Source: Caballeronia cordobensis (GTDB lineage Bacteria; Pseudomonadota; Gammaproteobacteria; Burkholderiales; Burkholderiaceae). Taken from it: 64,000 nt of DNA. The notes under the pieces are model-generated. The model did not search any database, was not told the origin of the DNA, and was given only the letters and a program-made list of their open reading frames with translations. This document shows positions 8,219-17,121 of the stretch, piece after piece (within the stretch, counting starts at the first letter, position 1; every line of letters begins with the position of its first letter). The stretch covers positions 81,628-145,627 of the forward strand of contig NZ_FCNY02000018.1 of assembly GCF_001544575.2 (NCBI RefSeq), read 5' to 3'. A program made the position numbers and the translations under genes.

Positions 8219-9099
8219 TTGGGGCTCCGCTGGGGGCGGAGGAAACACGCTGTGCGGCGTGCAGATCGAGCCTCGACAGGCCTAACTCCGCGCACGCGGA
8301 GGAAACTGATTGTTCTTGTCCTGCAGGATCGGCAGCACGGGTCTATCTCCGCGCACGCGGAGGAAACATCGCGATGGCATCGTGATACGCGAGCGATGGA
8401 GGCCTATCTCCGCGCACGCGGAGGAAACGCTGTCCCAGCGTTCGCCTTCCAGAGTCACGTGGGCCTATCTCCGCGCACGCGGAGGAAACGGTTGCAACAA
8501 ACTCCACAGGTTGTTTTTTCACGGTCTATCTCCGCGCACGCGGAGGAAACCTTTGCGAATGGCGTTTCGCGCGAGTCGGCGGGGGTCTATCTCCGCGCAC
8601 GCGGAGGAAACCCCAGCGAGGCCAGCACGGCAGAGCTGATGTCGGGTCTATCTCCGCGCACGCGGAGGAAACCTGACGATGCCGTTGGGTCCGACCTATG
8701 AGCGGGGTCTATCTCCGCGCACGCGGAGGAAACGAGAACACAGAACCGTCTGCCAGGAAAGACGAGGGTCTATCTCCGCGCACGCGGAGGAAACTTGACG
8801 ACGGCGCTTACTAACACATCGTCGGCGGGTCTATCTCCGCGCACGCGGAGGAAACTCAGTACATTCCGGGCGGTACGGTCATCGTCAAGGTCTATCTCCG
8901 CGCACGCGGAGGAAACGAACAAGCGCGCGTCGTTGAACTTTCGCGCGTCGGTCTATCTCCGCGCACGCGGAGGAAACGCTGCGCGATTCTTCGTCTTTTG
9001 CACGCTGCAAGGTCTATCTCCGCGCACGCGGAGGAAACCGATCAATCTATCACTAACTTCAGTCGCTCTAAGGTCTATCTCCGCGCACGCGGAGGAAAC
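8219..9099 (-). CRISPR. CRISPR array, type I-E-like repeat, 14 repeats plus one degenerate; no cas genes in window
   Basis: Fourteen 28-base repeats start at 8279, 8340, 8401, 8462, 8523, 8584, 8645, 8706, 8767, 8828, 8889, 8950, 9011 and 9072. The period is exactly 61, giving 13 unique 33-base spacers. On the plus strand the repeat is GGTCTAT, then TCTCCGCG-CA-CGCGGAG (a near-perfect stem), then GAAAC. A degenerate repeat at 8219-8246 keeps only the stem and GGAAAC end and adds a 32-base spacer. The minus-strand reading (GTTTCCTCCGCG...GCGGAGATAGACC) aligns with canonical type I-E repeats (GTGTTCCCCGC...GGGGATAAACCG), so the array is probably transcribed leftward. Repeats 1, 3 and 4 carry substitutions and repeats 5-14 are identical, which places the leader end on the right. 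No cas1, cas2, cas3 or Cascade gene occurs in the 64 kb. Confidence 0.95.
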
Positions 9100-9165
9100 C
9101 CTAGATCATAACCTCATGATCCAAAACACCAAATCACCAACCCCACCCCTAGAAAACGCCCCTCA
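9100..9165 (-). promoter_or_regulatory. Putative CRISPR leader
   Basis: An AT-rich stretch directly beside the best-conserved repeat, containing GATCATAACCTCATGATC. It sits between the array and the lipoprotein stop at 9163 and could extend into that gene's 3' end. The assignment as leader is inferred from repeat polarity (degenerate repeats lie at the opposite end) and base composition. Confidence 0.45.
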
Positions 9166-9513
9166 AGTCGTACACCTCGCAATATCAAACCGAAGCTCCG
9201 GCTCCGGCACGCCACCATCGTCACTCGACGACTGCTGCACCTTCACCACCGATCCATATACCGAAGGCGTCAGCGTCACGAGCCATGCATTCGATCCGAC
9301 CATCAACTCCGTCGAGCCTTGATCGCGTCTTGCTTGCGCCGATGGAATCATCCGCTGCAGACAACTCGATATATCCGACGCCGCCCGCGCCGACGAAACG
9401 TGAATCACGGGCTTCGAAGCGCGCAGCTCCGGCTCGCTCGTCGAACTGCATGCTGCAAGGGCGGCCGCGCCCGACAGCGCCGCGCAGAAGAAGGCAAATC
9501 GATGCAAGGTCAT
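9163..9513 (-). CDS. Small predicted lipoprotein of unknown function
   Basis: A 116-residue protein with a lipoprotein signal peptide: MTLHRF, a hydrophobic core, and lipobox LAAC followed by SS. The residues after the cysteine favour outer-membrane sorting. The mature domain (about 95 residues) has two further cysteines, in SSCLQRM and at ARCTT near the end, which could form a disulfide. The ATG at 9513 is chosen because GGAG lies at the right distance and because it gives the lipoprotein signal; the frame stays open to 9750. Similar lipoproteins occur near map in Burkholderiaceae. Function is not known. Confidence 0.75.
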   Translation of the reverse strand: MTLHRFAFFCAALSGAAALAACSSTSEPELRASKPVIHVSSARAASDISSCLQRMIPSAQARRDQGSTELMVGSNAWLVTLTPSVYGSVVKVQQSSSDDGGVPEPELRFDIARCTT

Positions 9514-9749
9514 AACGCTCCGGCAAGTCTGAAAACGGGCCACTAAAACACAAACGCGCGCTCGCCACAAGAGCGCGCGATGAGCGCGGCAACCCCGAAA
9601 TGCCGCGCCCAGGCGGTCCTTCGAGAGGCGGCGCTGCGCGGGAGTGCTATCATCGGCCCCATTGTCCTCGCGCGCCGCCCGCCGCAAACACCGGCGAAAA
9701 CGCCCGCGCCAGGCAGCAAGAACCCGGCACGAACCCATCGCATTGCTCA

Positions 9750-10532
9750 ATGGCCATCACGCTCAAGACCCCCGCAGACATCGAAAAGTTGCGCATCTCC
9801 GGCCGCATGGCCGCCGAAGTCCTCGCGATGATCGCCGAACACGTCCGCCCGGGCGTCACCACCGATGAACTCGACGCCATCTGCAATCGCTTCATCGTCG
9901 ACGAACTGAAAGCGATCCCCGCCAACGTCGGCTACATGGGTTTTCCGAAAACGGTGTGCACGTCGGTGAATCACGTCGTGTGCCACGGCATTCCCGGACC
10001 GAAAGAATTGAAGGAAGGCGACATCATCAACATCGATGTCGCGATCATCAAGGACGGCTACTACGGCGACACGAGCCGCATGTATTACGCCGGCGCGCCG
10101 AGCGAGCAAGCCCGCCGCCTCACCGAGACGACCTATGAAGCGATGGTCGCCGGCATCCGCGAAGTGCGCCCGGGCGCGACGCTCGGCGACGTCGGCGCGG
10201 CCATTCAGAGCGTCGCGCATCGCGAAGGCTTTTCCGTGGTGCGCGAGTATTGCGGCCACGGCATCGGCCGCGTCTATCACGAAGATCCGCAAGTGCTGCA
10301 CTACGGCCAGCGCGGCGCGGGCCTGCGCCTCAAGCCGGGCCTCGTCTTCACCATCGAGCCGATGATCAACGCGGGCCGCGCGGCCACCCAGCAATCGCGC
10401 GACGGCTGGACCGTGACGACCAAGGACCGCTCGCTTTCGGCGCAATGGGAGCACATGGTCGCCGTGACCGAAGAGGGCTTCGAACTCCTCACGCCGTGGC
10501 CGGACGGTACCGGCGCTTATGAAGCGCCCTGA
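9750..10532 (+). CDS. map: Methionine aminopeptidase, type I
   Basis: A 260-residue metalloprotease that removes the initiator methionine from new proteins. The metal-ligand regions are all present: INIDVAIIKDGYYGDTSR (two Asp), EYCGHGIGR (His), FTIEPM (Glu) and AQWEHMVAV (Glu), along with VVCHGIPG. The ATG at 9750 begins MAITLKTPADIEKLRISGRM, the usual start for this enzyme; the longer upstream frame is not conserved-looking. Here map stands apart from rpsB and is probably transcribed alone. Confidence 0.96.
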   Translation: MAITLKTPADIEKLRISGRMAAEVLAMIAEHVRPGVTTDELDAICNRFIVDELKAIPANVGYMGFPKTVCTSVNHVVCHGIPGPKELKEGDIINIDVAIIKDGYYGDTSRMYYAGAPSEQARRLTETTYEAMVAGIREVRPGATLGDVGAAIQSVAHREGFSVVREYCGHGIGRVYHEDPQVLHYGQRGAGLRLKPGLVFTIEPMINAGRAATQQSRDGWTVTTKDRSLSAQWEHMVAVTEEGFELLTPWPDGTGAYEAP

Positions 10533-10694
10533 GCGCCGCGGGCTACGCCCGTGTGCGTTGTAAAGCAGTTTCCCGGATTTAGGAATTGACGGGTACGCCC
10601 GTTCGGTTGAAGCTATGCCAATGGCCTGCGCGCCGGACCGGCCGACAGAGCCGCACGCGCTAAAGAGCCTGAAAGCCAGAGAGAAATAGTCTGC

Positions 10695-11231
10695 ATGAGC
10701 GCACGCATGAGTCCCTCATTGACCGTCAGCCGCATCGCCGCGCAACAAGGTTCGGTTTTGCGCGAGCTTCGCACGGCATCGCTGCGCGAAGCGCCGTACG
10801 CTTTCGGCGAAACGCTTGAAGATGCGCTGCTCGTCGACCCGTCGTCGTTCGAAGAAACCGCGGCGCTGCATGCGAATTCGCCGCGGCTCGCGACGTTCCT
10901 GCTCTACACGGAAGGTCATCCCTGCGGTCTCGTGCACGCGTACATCGAAGAGACGCCGGGCGCGCGCGCATTCGTGAGCGCGCTCTGGGTCGCGCCCGCC
11001 GTGCGGCATCTGCGCGGCGGCGAGCTGCTCATGAACGTCGCGACGCGATGGCTCGCCGCGCAGGGCGCCGCCGAGGTGCATGCGTGGATCTCCGAGGAAA
11101 ACCGCACCGCGATGCGCTTCTACGAGCGTCTCGGTTTCGGCCCGACGGGCGAGCGCCGCGCGATGCCGTCGCACGAGGAAGAAGCCGAGTCGCTCTTCGT
11201 GCGTCACATGCAGGCCGAAGACGACCTCTAA
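10695..11231 (+). CDS. GNAT-family N-acetyltransferase
   Basis: A 178-residue protein with the Gcn5-related acetyltransferase fold. The core strand and loop ALWVAPAVRHLRGGELLM supplies the acetyl-CoA pyrophosphate-binding motif A, and AWISEENRTAMRFYERLGF is the typical motif B (Asn and the Tyr-x-x-x-Gly-Phe pattern). The substrate (amino group of an antibiotic, a metabolite or a protein) cannot be told. It stands alone between map and minC. An alternative start is Met5. Confidence 0.85.
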   Translation: MSARMSPSLTVSRIAAQQGSVLRELRTASLREAPYAFGETLEDALLVDPSSFEETAALHANSPRLATFLLYTEGHPCGLVHAYIEETPGARAFVSALWVAPAVRHLRGGELLMNVATRWLAAQGAAEVHAWISEENRTAMRFYERLGFGPTGERRAMPSHEEEAESLFVRHMQAEDDL

Positions 11232-11384
11232 CGCACGTCAGTGCGTGTCCTGTGCCCGGTATCCGCGTGCCTGTCGTGCGCACTTCGCGCCCGCATTTCT
11301 CGTTATCGATAGCTGAATCGGTCCTAAAAATTATGGCCGTGTGCGACAACGCCTGTAAAATACGCAAAATTTTTGGCCGTTCCT

Positions 11385-12152
11385 ATGTCGCTCAACAAAA
11401 CGCCCTTCTTCGAACTGCGCAGCGGCTCCGTCGACACGCTTCTCTTCGTCGTCAAGACTCCCGACCTCAATGCCCTGCGCACTGAACTCACGCGGCGCTT
11501 CGAGGCGACTCCCGAATTCTTCGCAGGCGATGTCGTCGCCATCGACGTGCGCCGTCTCGCCGAACAGGAGCGCGTCTCGCTCGTCGATCTCGAAGCCTTG
11601 CTCAAGAGCGTGCGCATGCGTCCGATCGGCATCGTCGCGCTGCCCGCGCAGACGTGGGCGATTCAATGGGCGAACGAAGGCGGCCTGCCGATTCTCGAAG
11701 CACGCGACAGGCGCGGCGCGCCCAAGCCCTCGGCCGACGAAGCGAAGCCGAACACCGAAGCCGCCGCCGTGATCGAAGCGGCGGTCGCGAAGGAACCGCC
11801 GCCCGCGAGCCTGCCGCAGCCCGCGACCATCATCGACCGTCCGCTGCGCTCGGGCCAGCAGGTCTACGCGAAGGGCGATCTGATCGTGCTCGGGCTCGTG
11901 TCGTACGGGGCCGAGGTGATCGCGGAAGGCAATATCCATATCTATGCGCCGTTGCGGGGCCGCGCGCTCGCCGGCGTGCATGGCAATCTCGACGCGCGCA
12001 TCTTCTGCACCTGTCTCGAGCCGGAACTGATTTCCATCGCGGGCATCTATCGGACGACCGAGAACCCGCTGCCCGCCGATGTCGCGAGCAAGCCGGTGCA
12101 GATCTGGCTGCAAGAAGAAAAACTGATGATCGAACCGCTGCGGCTGACCTGA
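11385..12152 (+). CDS. minC: Septum-site determining protein MinC
   Basis: A 255-residue inhibitor of FtsZ polymerisation; with MinD it blocks division near the poles. The N-terminal FtsZ-interacting domain (about 1-110) begins SLNKTPFFELRSGSVDTLLF. A Pro/Ala-rich linker follows, then a C-terminal right-handed beta-helix (about 150-255) with DLIVLGLVSYGAEVIAEGNI and the gly-rich repeats that bind MinD. The ATG at 11385 is chosen as the family start; a TTG at 11373 is also in frame. It is first in the minCDE operon. Confidence 0.95.
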   Translation: MSLNKTPFFELRSGSVDTLLFVVKTPDLNALRTELTRRFEATPEFFAGDVVAIDVRRLAEQERVSLVDLEALLKSVRMRPIGIVALPAQTWAIQWANEGGLPILEARDRRGAPKPSADEAKPNTEAAAVIEAAVAKEPPPASLPQPATIIDRPLRSGQQVYAKGDLIVLGLVSYGAEVIAEGNIHIYAPLRGRALAGVHGNLDARIFCTCLEPELISIAGIYRTTENPLPADVASKPVQIWLQEEKLMIEPLRLT

Positions 12153-12241
12153 CGAGTTGTATCGGCTCGCGCGCCCGATTCCCGCGGCGCGCGCTCGAAG
12201 ACAGCGCGAGCGGACCTATTTGACGAACACAAGGTACTTGT

Positions 12242-13057
12242 ATGGCAAAAATCATTGTGGTGACTTCGGGGAAGGGCGGCGTCGGCAAGACGACCACCAG
12301 CGCGAGCTTCGCATCGGCGCTCGCATTGCGCGGCCACAAGACGGCCGTGATCGACTTCGACGTCGGTCTGCGCAATCTCGACCTCATCATGGGTTGCGAA
12401 CGCCGCGTGGTGTACGACCTGATCAACGTCATCCAGGGCGAAGCGAATCTGCATCAGGCGCTCATCAAGGACAAGAAGAGCGAGAACCTCTACATCCTGC
12501 CGGCCTCGCAGACGCGCGATAAAGACGCGCTCACGCTCGAAGGCGTCGAGAAGGTCATCGAGGAACTGATCAAGATGGACTTCGAATACATCGTCTGCGA
12601 TTCGCCGGCGGGTATCGAATCCGGCGCGCTGATGGCGATGCACTTCGCCGACGAAGCGCTCATCGTGACCAATCCGGAAGTGTCGTCCGTGCGCGACTCG
12701 GACCGCATTCTCGGCATCCTGTCGTCGAAAACGAAGCGTGCGATCGAAGGCAAAGAGCCGGTCAAGGAGCATCTGCTGATCACGCGCTACAACCCGAAAC
12801 GCGTTTCCGAAGGCGAGATGCTGTCGCTGTCGGACATTCAGGAGATCTTGCGCATCGACCTGATCGGCGTGATTCCGGAATCGGAAGCGGTGCTGCATGC
12901 ATCGAACCAGGGCTTGCCGGCGGTGCATCTGGACGGCACGGATGTCGCCGAATCGTACAAGGACGTGGTGTCGCGTTTCCTCGGTGAGGAAAAGACGCTG
13001 CGCTTCACCGATTATCAGAAGCCAGGGCTGTTGCAACGCATCTTCGGCACCAAGTAA
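12242..13057 (+). CDS. minD: Septum-site determining ATPase MinD
   Basis: A 271-residue ParA-like ATPase that cycles on and off the membrane to place the division site. The deviant Walker A is GKGGVGKT at residues 10-17. FDVGLRNLDLIMGCERRVVYD and the switch region CDSPAGIESGA follow. The C terminus (KPGLLQRIFGTK) is the amphipathic membrane-targeting helix. Length is the normal 270-271. It follows minC by 89 bases, and minE follows after 9 bases. Confidence 0.97.
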   Translation: MAKIIVVTSGKGGVGKTTTSASFASALALRGHKTAVIDFDVGLRNLDLIMGCERRVVYDLINVIQGEANLHQALIKDKKSENLYILPASQTRDKDALTLEGVEKVIEELIKMDFEYIVCDSPAGIESGALMAMHFADEALIVTNPEVSSVRDSDRILGILSSKTKRAIEGKEPVKEHLLITRYNPKRVSEGEMLSLSDIQEILRIDLIGVIPESEAVLHASNQGLPAVHLDGTDVAESYKDVVSRFLGEEKTLRFTDYQKPGLLQRIFGTK

Positions 13058-13066
13058 GGGGACGCA

Positions 13067-13321
13067 ATGTCGATTCTTTCGTTTTTGCTGGGCGAGAAAA
13101 GAAAGTCCGCTTCGGTCGCGAAGGAACGCTTGCAGTTGATCATTGCGCACGAGCGCGCGGGTGGCAAAGCCGCCGCCGATTATCTGCCGGCGTTGCAACG
13201 AGAACTCGTTGCCGTGATTTCGAAGTACGTGAAGATTTCCGATGACGATATTCGAGTGAGCCTCGAACGTCAGGACGACCTCGAAGTGCTGGAAGTGAAG
13301 ATAGAGATTCCGCAGGCGTGA
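13067..13321 (+). CDS. minE: Cell division topological specificity factor MinE
   Basis: An 84-residue protein that stimulates MinD ATPase and drives the pole-to-pole oscillation. The N-terminal membrane- and MinD-contacting part (MSILSFLLGEKRKSASVAKE, then RLQLIIAHERAG) and the C-terminal dimerisation domain (KYVKISDDDIRVSLER) are both intact. GGGGACGC precedes the ATG. It is last in the min operon, with a hairpin terminator about 40 bases downstream. Confidence 0.96.
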   Translation: MSILSFLLGEKRKSASVAKERLQLIIAHERAGGKAAADYLPALQRELVAVISKYVKISDDDIRVSLERQDDLEVLEVKIEIPQA

Positions 13322-13630
13322 TGCCGCGCGCCGCGCATGCGGCGCCATGTTTCTCGAAAAGAGCCGGAATCATGTGATTCCGGCTCTTTTTCCTGGTGCG
13401 TTATCGTTTGCGTAGCACTGCATGATGCATCGAGCGGTCGCGCCTTCGCTGTGACATTTGTCGGACAATCATCGACAAACTGTTCCAAATTCAACCTGAT
13501 CGACCTTCCGCGCGTGTCATCGCGCGTTCTCCCTCGCACATTGAGAAAAGACGCGGATGTTTCTTAGCCGCGAAGCCTTCATCCGCGCACCACGCGCGCG
13601 TTCAATGTCTTTAGGAAAACGAGGTCGATC
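13322..13630. other. Intergenic region after minE
   Basis: It contains the min terminator and then about 240 bases with no convincing ORF, RNA or repeat. The last bases (GGAAAACGAGG before 13631) supply the ribosome-binding site of the next gene. Confidence 0.6.
13359..13392 (+). terminator. Intrinsic terminator of minCDE
   Basis: An 11-base-pair stem AGCCGGAATCA / TGATTCCGGCT followed by TTTTTCC; the stem is preceded by AAAAG, so it may also work in reverse. Confidence 0.85.
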
Positions 13631-13936
13631 ATGAAACTGTCCTGTCGTCATCTGCTTGCCCGGGCCGCGTTGCTTGCCGCCTGCGTCGTGAGCATGTCCG
13701 GAGCGTTCGCCGACGTGGTGATCGTTGCACCGAGCGCGCCGCCCGCGCCGCGTTTCGAGCCTGTTCCGGCAGCACGCGCCGGCTTCGTGTGGGATGCGGG
13801 ACACTGGAACTGGGAAGGCCGCTATGTGTGGGTGCCAGGCCACTGGATTGCCGTGCGGCCGGGCGCGCGCTGGGCGCCGGGCGTGTGGGCGCCGTTCCGC
13901 GGGCGGTACCGCTACATTCCGGGTCACTGGATCTGA
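13631..13936 (+). CDS. Exported WXXGXW-repeat protein
   Basis: A 101-residue protein with a signal peptide (cleavage near SGAFA-DVV, residue 27). The mature part has repeated Trp/Gly/His motifs: VWDAGHWNWEGRYVW, VPGHWIAVRPG and YRYIPGHWI. This matches the WXXGXW (YXWVPGHW) repeat family found in many Burkholderiaceae envelope proteins, whose role is unknown. ACGAGG precedes the ATG. The gene is probably monocistronic. Confidence 0.85.
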   Translation: MKLSCRHLLARAALLAACVVSMSGAFADVVIVAPSAPPAPRFEPVPAARAGFVWDAGHWNWEGRYVWVPGHWIAVRPGARWAPGVWAPFRGRYRYIPGHWI

Positions 13937-14186
13937 ATCGCATAGCCCGTTCATTCGCCGTCGCGCGTCTTCACACGGCGGCGGCGAACGAAGGGGCCAG
14001 AAAAAAGAAGAGGCGCGAGGCTTTCGCCGGGCGCCCAAGAAACGCTCCCGCATAAGCAGGAGCGGAGAGGAGAAGAGAGCCGCGTTCAGGTCCGAAAGCC
14101 GGACCACGCACACAGCAGTACTTGCTACGAGCGTACGCGCGGAGAAAAGTTCAATCGAAATGAAAATTTCCGCAGGCTCGGCGAGA

Positions 14187-14366
14187 TCACGCGGTCAGCA
14201 CTTCGAAGGCGAGTACCGCCAGAATCGCGCCGACGTTCGCCACGACGGCTTCCAGAACGACGCCGCGCCAAGTCGCCGGACGAAACTTCACTGCGAGCAG
14301 CAGCGCCGTCACAAGCGCAATGGTGACGATCGCGACGAGATGCGCGCTTTGCAAATGAATATTCAT
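14187..14366 (-). CDS. Small two-helix membrane protein, 59 aa, unknown function
   Basis: A short gene found by direct reading: ATG at 14366, stop at 14187-14189. A strong ribosome-binding site (GGGAGAGG) lies 3-10 bases upstream of the start. The protein has two hydrophobic segments, about residues 9-26 (HLVAIVTIALVTALLLAV) and 38-57 (LEAVVANVGAILAVLAFEVL), joined by a basic turn KFRPATWRG; this predicts a hairpin in the inner membrane. No relatives are recognised. The strong Shine-Dalgarno and clean hydrophobic pattern favour a real gene. Confidence 0.7.
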   Translation of the reverse strand: MNIHLQSAHLVAIVTIALVTALLLAVKFRPATWRGVVLEAVVANVGAILAVLAFEVLTA

Positions 14367-14616
14367 GGCCTCTCCCGTTGCGTAAGGCGATCTGTCGAAC
14401 TTTTTTCAAGCTTCTTCGAGTATAAGCAGCGACGTTTTTACTGGAAAGCGGACGAAAAAGTCATTTTCCCGCCAGCTTGCCGACGGGCATCGAGTGTTAA
14501 TTTAAATACCTGCTGATTCAGGGAATTTTCTTTTCAGACTCAGTACAAACCCCCTATATGCGCCATTGCCATTCCGGCGGCGCGCCGAAACCGCAGGTTC
14601 GTGGAGCATTCGCCAG

Positions 14617-15795
14617 ATGACTTCCCCGACGCGTTCTCTCGAAGTCGATTTCTTTCGGGGAATCGTGCTGCTCATTATCGCGGTGGACCATATAACGGGA
14701 AGCGTGCTATCGCGCTTTACGCTGCATCAATACGCATTTTGCGATTCCGCCGAAGTATTCGTATTTCTCGGAGGTTATGCGTCGGCGGCGGCTTATACGG
14801 CGCTTGCGACTCGCCGTAGCGATTCAGCGGCCCGCCGACGCTTTTTCAAACGCAGTTGGGAGATCTATCGCGCGTATCTGTTCACGGCGTTTCTCATGCT
14901 GATCGGCGGCGGACTGCTGATGGCGCTCAAGATCGATACGCCGATGGTCCAGTACACGGAATGGCCCGCCTTCCTCGCGCGCCCGGCCGGCCTCGTCGTC
15001 GACATCGCCTTGCTGCGTCAGCAGCCGTATCTCTCCGCCGTACTGCCGATGTATTCGGTCTTCGCGCTGGCCGTGCCCGTGATCGTGCCGCTTGCTCAGA
15101 AAAGACCGGTCGTCGCCGTGTTCGGCAGCCTGCTCGTGTGGCTCGCGGCCATGCCGCTCCTGCGCTTTTTGCCCGGCACGTACGGGGAAGCGTGGTCGTT
15201 CAATCCGTTCGCGTGGCAGTTGATGTTCATGACCGGCGTGCTGGCGCGCATTCAGCCGGTCAGCGGCACGTTCCACGCCGGCAAGATCGCGCGCTGGCTG
15301 ACGGCGGGCGCGATCGCCCTCGCGTTGACGTTCGCGTTCTTCAAGCTGTTCCTCGAAACGCAAGCGCCGCCCGGATACATGAAGCAGAACCTCGCGACGC
15401 TGCGCATCGTGAGCTTCGCGGCGATCGCCTGGATCGTCGCCCGCGCGGTGTATGCGGGCTGGGTCGCCCGCCTCGCGCGCAGGCTGCCGGGCATCGTGAC
15501 GATCGGGCAGCAAGGGCTCGTGTGCTTCATCGCGGGCGCGTGCGTTTCGCTCGTGCTCGATTCGGCATTGCGCGCGATGGGCGTGCTCGGCCTCGGGCGC
15601 TATCCGTCGCACTGGATTCTCGGACTCATCGCCGACGGCATCGCCATCGCCAGTCTGTTGTGGCTTGCGCGCTTCTGGGCGGATCGCAAGGCGGCGAAGG
15701 CGGCGCGCGCGAAGGTCGCCGAGCGGCAGGCGTCGCGCCTTCCCGTCATGAAAGGGCCGCTGCCCGCGCACATCAGCAACCGGCGCGATCGCTGA
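14617..15795 (+). CDS. opgC: OpgC-domain integral membrane acyltransferase-like protein
   Basis: A 392-residue polytopic membrane protein of the OpgC family, which in enterobacteria and Rhodobacter succinylates osmoregulated periplasmic glucans. It begins TRSLEVDFFRGIVLLIIAVD, with the RG..L...DH entry typical of acyltransferase-3-like proteins. About ten hydrophobic helices follow, and the cytoplasmic tail is basic. The ATG at 14617 is chosen because GGAG lies at 14603-14606. No opgG or opgH gene is nearby, so the acceptor is uncertain; other surface glycans are possible. Confidence 0.8.
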   Translation: MTSPTRSLEVDFFRGIVLLIIAVDHITGSVLSRFTLHQYAFCDSAEVFVFLGGYASAAAYTALATRRSDSAARRRFFKRSWEIYRAYLFTAFLMLIGGGLLMALKIDTPMVQYTEWPAFLARPAGLVVDIALLRQQPYLSAVLPMYSVFALAVPVIVPLAQKRPVVAVFGSLLVWLAAMPLLRFLPGTYGEAWSFNPFAWQLMFMTGVLARIQPVSGTFHAGKIARWLTAGAIALALTFAFFKLFLETQAPPGYMKQNLATLRIVSFAAIAWIVARAVYAGWVARLARRLPGIVTIGQQGLVCFIAGACVSLVLDSALRAMGVLGLGRYPSHWILGLIADGIAIASLLWLARFWADRKAAKAARAKVAERQASRLPVMKGPLPAHISNRRDR

Positions 15796-15816
15796 GCGCG
15801 CCGGTTCGCCGCTGCT

Positions 15817-17121
15817 TCAGTCCAGCTTGATATGCCGTGTCTCGCGCATGCACAGCACCGCGACGAGGCTCACCGCAGCCGCAGCCGACACGTAGCCGCC
15901 CACCCACGACAGTCCGCCGCGATTCGCCAGCAGTTGCGCGATATACGGCGCCACCGACGCGCCCAGAATGCCGCCGAGGTTGTAGGCGACGCCCGCGCCC
16001 GTGTAGCGGACGTTGGTCGGAAAGAGCTCGGGCAAAAGCGCGCCCATCGGGGCGAAGGTGACGCCCATCAGGAACAGCTCGATCGTGAGAAAGAGCGCGA
16101 CCTGGATCGTGTTGCCGCTGCCGAGGAGCGGGGCCATCGCGAAGCCGGACAGGATCGCCGCGACGCAGCCGACGACCAGCACCGGCTTGCGCCCGAAGCG
16201 GTCGCTGGCGATGGCCGAGATCGGCGTGGCGATCGCCATGAAGAGCACGGCGAAGCACAGCAGGCCGAGGAACGTCTCGCGCGCGAAATGCAGCTTGGCG
16301 ACGCCGAAGGACAGCGAGAACACCGTCGAGATGTAGAAGAGCGTGTAGCAGACGACCATCGCGAACGCGCCGAGCAGCGTCGGCGCGAGATGGCTGGACA
16401 AGAGCGTCGCGACGGGCACCTTCACGCGCTCGTGACGCTCGACGGCGGCGCGGAACGCCGGCGTTTCCGCGATCTTCAGCCGCACGTAGAGGCCGAGCGC
16501 GACCAGCACCGCGCTGACGATGAACGGCACGCGCCAGCCCCAGCTGCGGAACTGCTCGTCTGTGAGCGAGAGCGCGAGGCCAAAGAACAGCCCGTTCGAC
16601 GCGAGAAAGCCGATCGACGGCCCGAGTTGCGGGAACATGCCGAAGAGCCCGCGCTTGCCTTGCGGCGCGTATTCCGTCGCGAGCAGCGCCGCGCCGCCCC
16701 ATTCGCCGCCAAGCCCGATGCCCTGCCCGAAGCGCAGGATGCACAGCAGGATCGGCGCCGCGCTGCCGATCGAATCGTAGCCGGGCACGAAGCCGATGAG
16801 CGTCGTGGAGACGCCCATCACCAGCAGCGAGGCGACGAGCGTCGATTTACGGCCGATGCGGTCGCCGAAGTGGCCGAACAGAAACGAGCCGATGGGCCGC
16901 GCGAAGAACGCGATGCCGAACGTGACGAACGCGGAGAGCGCCTGCGCGGCGGGCGAGTCGTGCGGAAAGAACACCGGCCCGATGACGAGCGCGGCGGCGG
17001 TCGCGTAGACATAGAAATCGTAGAACTCGATCGCGGTGCCGATGAAGCTCGCGAAAATTACGCGCGACGCGCTTTGAGATCCGTCGCCGGGCTGTGCGGC
17101 GGAAAGCGAGGGTGCGGCCAT
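15817..17121 (-). CDS. MFS transporter, metabolite:H+ symporter (MHS) family
   Basis: A 434-residue major facilitator with 12 hydrophobic segments. The family signature is FIGTAIEFYDFYVYATAAAL in helix 1, then FGHFGDRIGRKSTL (the loop 2-3 motif), GEWGGAALLATEYAP in helix 5, and SDRFGRKP in the second half. These match the MHS group (ShiA, ProP, KgtP-like), which import dicarboxylates, shikimate or betaines. The substrate cannot be told. The ATG at 17121 has GGAG upstream; the open frame beyond it to 17352 is not used. It is convergent with the opgC-like gene. Confidence 0.9.
   Translation of the reverse strand: MAAPSLSAAQPGDGSQSASRVIFASFIGTAIEFYDFYVYATAAALVIGPVFFPHDSPAAQALSAFVTFGIAFFARPIGSFLFGHFGDRIGRKSTLVASLLVMGVSTTLIGFVPGYDSIGSAAPILLCILRFGQGIGLGGEWGGAALLATEYAPQGKRGLFGMFPQLGPSIGFLASNGLFFGLALSLTDEQFRSWGWRVPFIVSAVLVALGLYVRLKIAETPAFRAAVERHERVKVPVATLLSSHLAPTLLGAFAMVVCYTLFYISTVFSLSFGVAKLHFARETFLGLLCFAVLFMAIATPISAIASDRFGRKPVLVVGCVAAILSGFAMAPLLGSGNTIQVALFLTIELFLMGVTFAPMGALLPELFPTNVRYTGAGVAYNLGGILGASVAPYIAQLLANRGGLSWVGGYVSAAAAVSLVAVLCMRETRHIKLD

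Noticed and set aside
14125..14409. 94-codon minus-strand open frame overlapping the 59-residue gene
   Set aside because: It is Arg/Ser-rich with no hydrophobic pattern; the other frame (14187-14366) has the strong ribosome-binding site and membrane helices.
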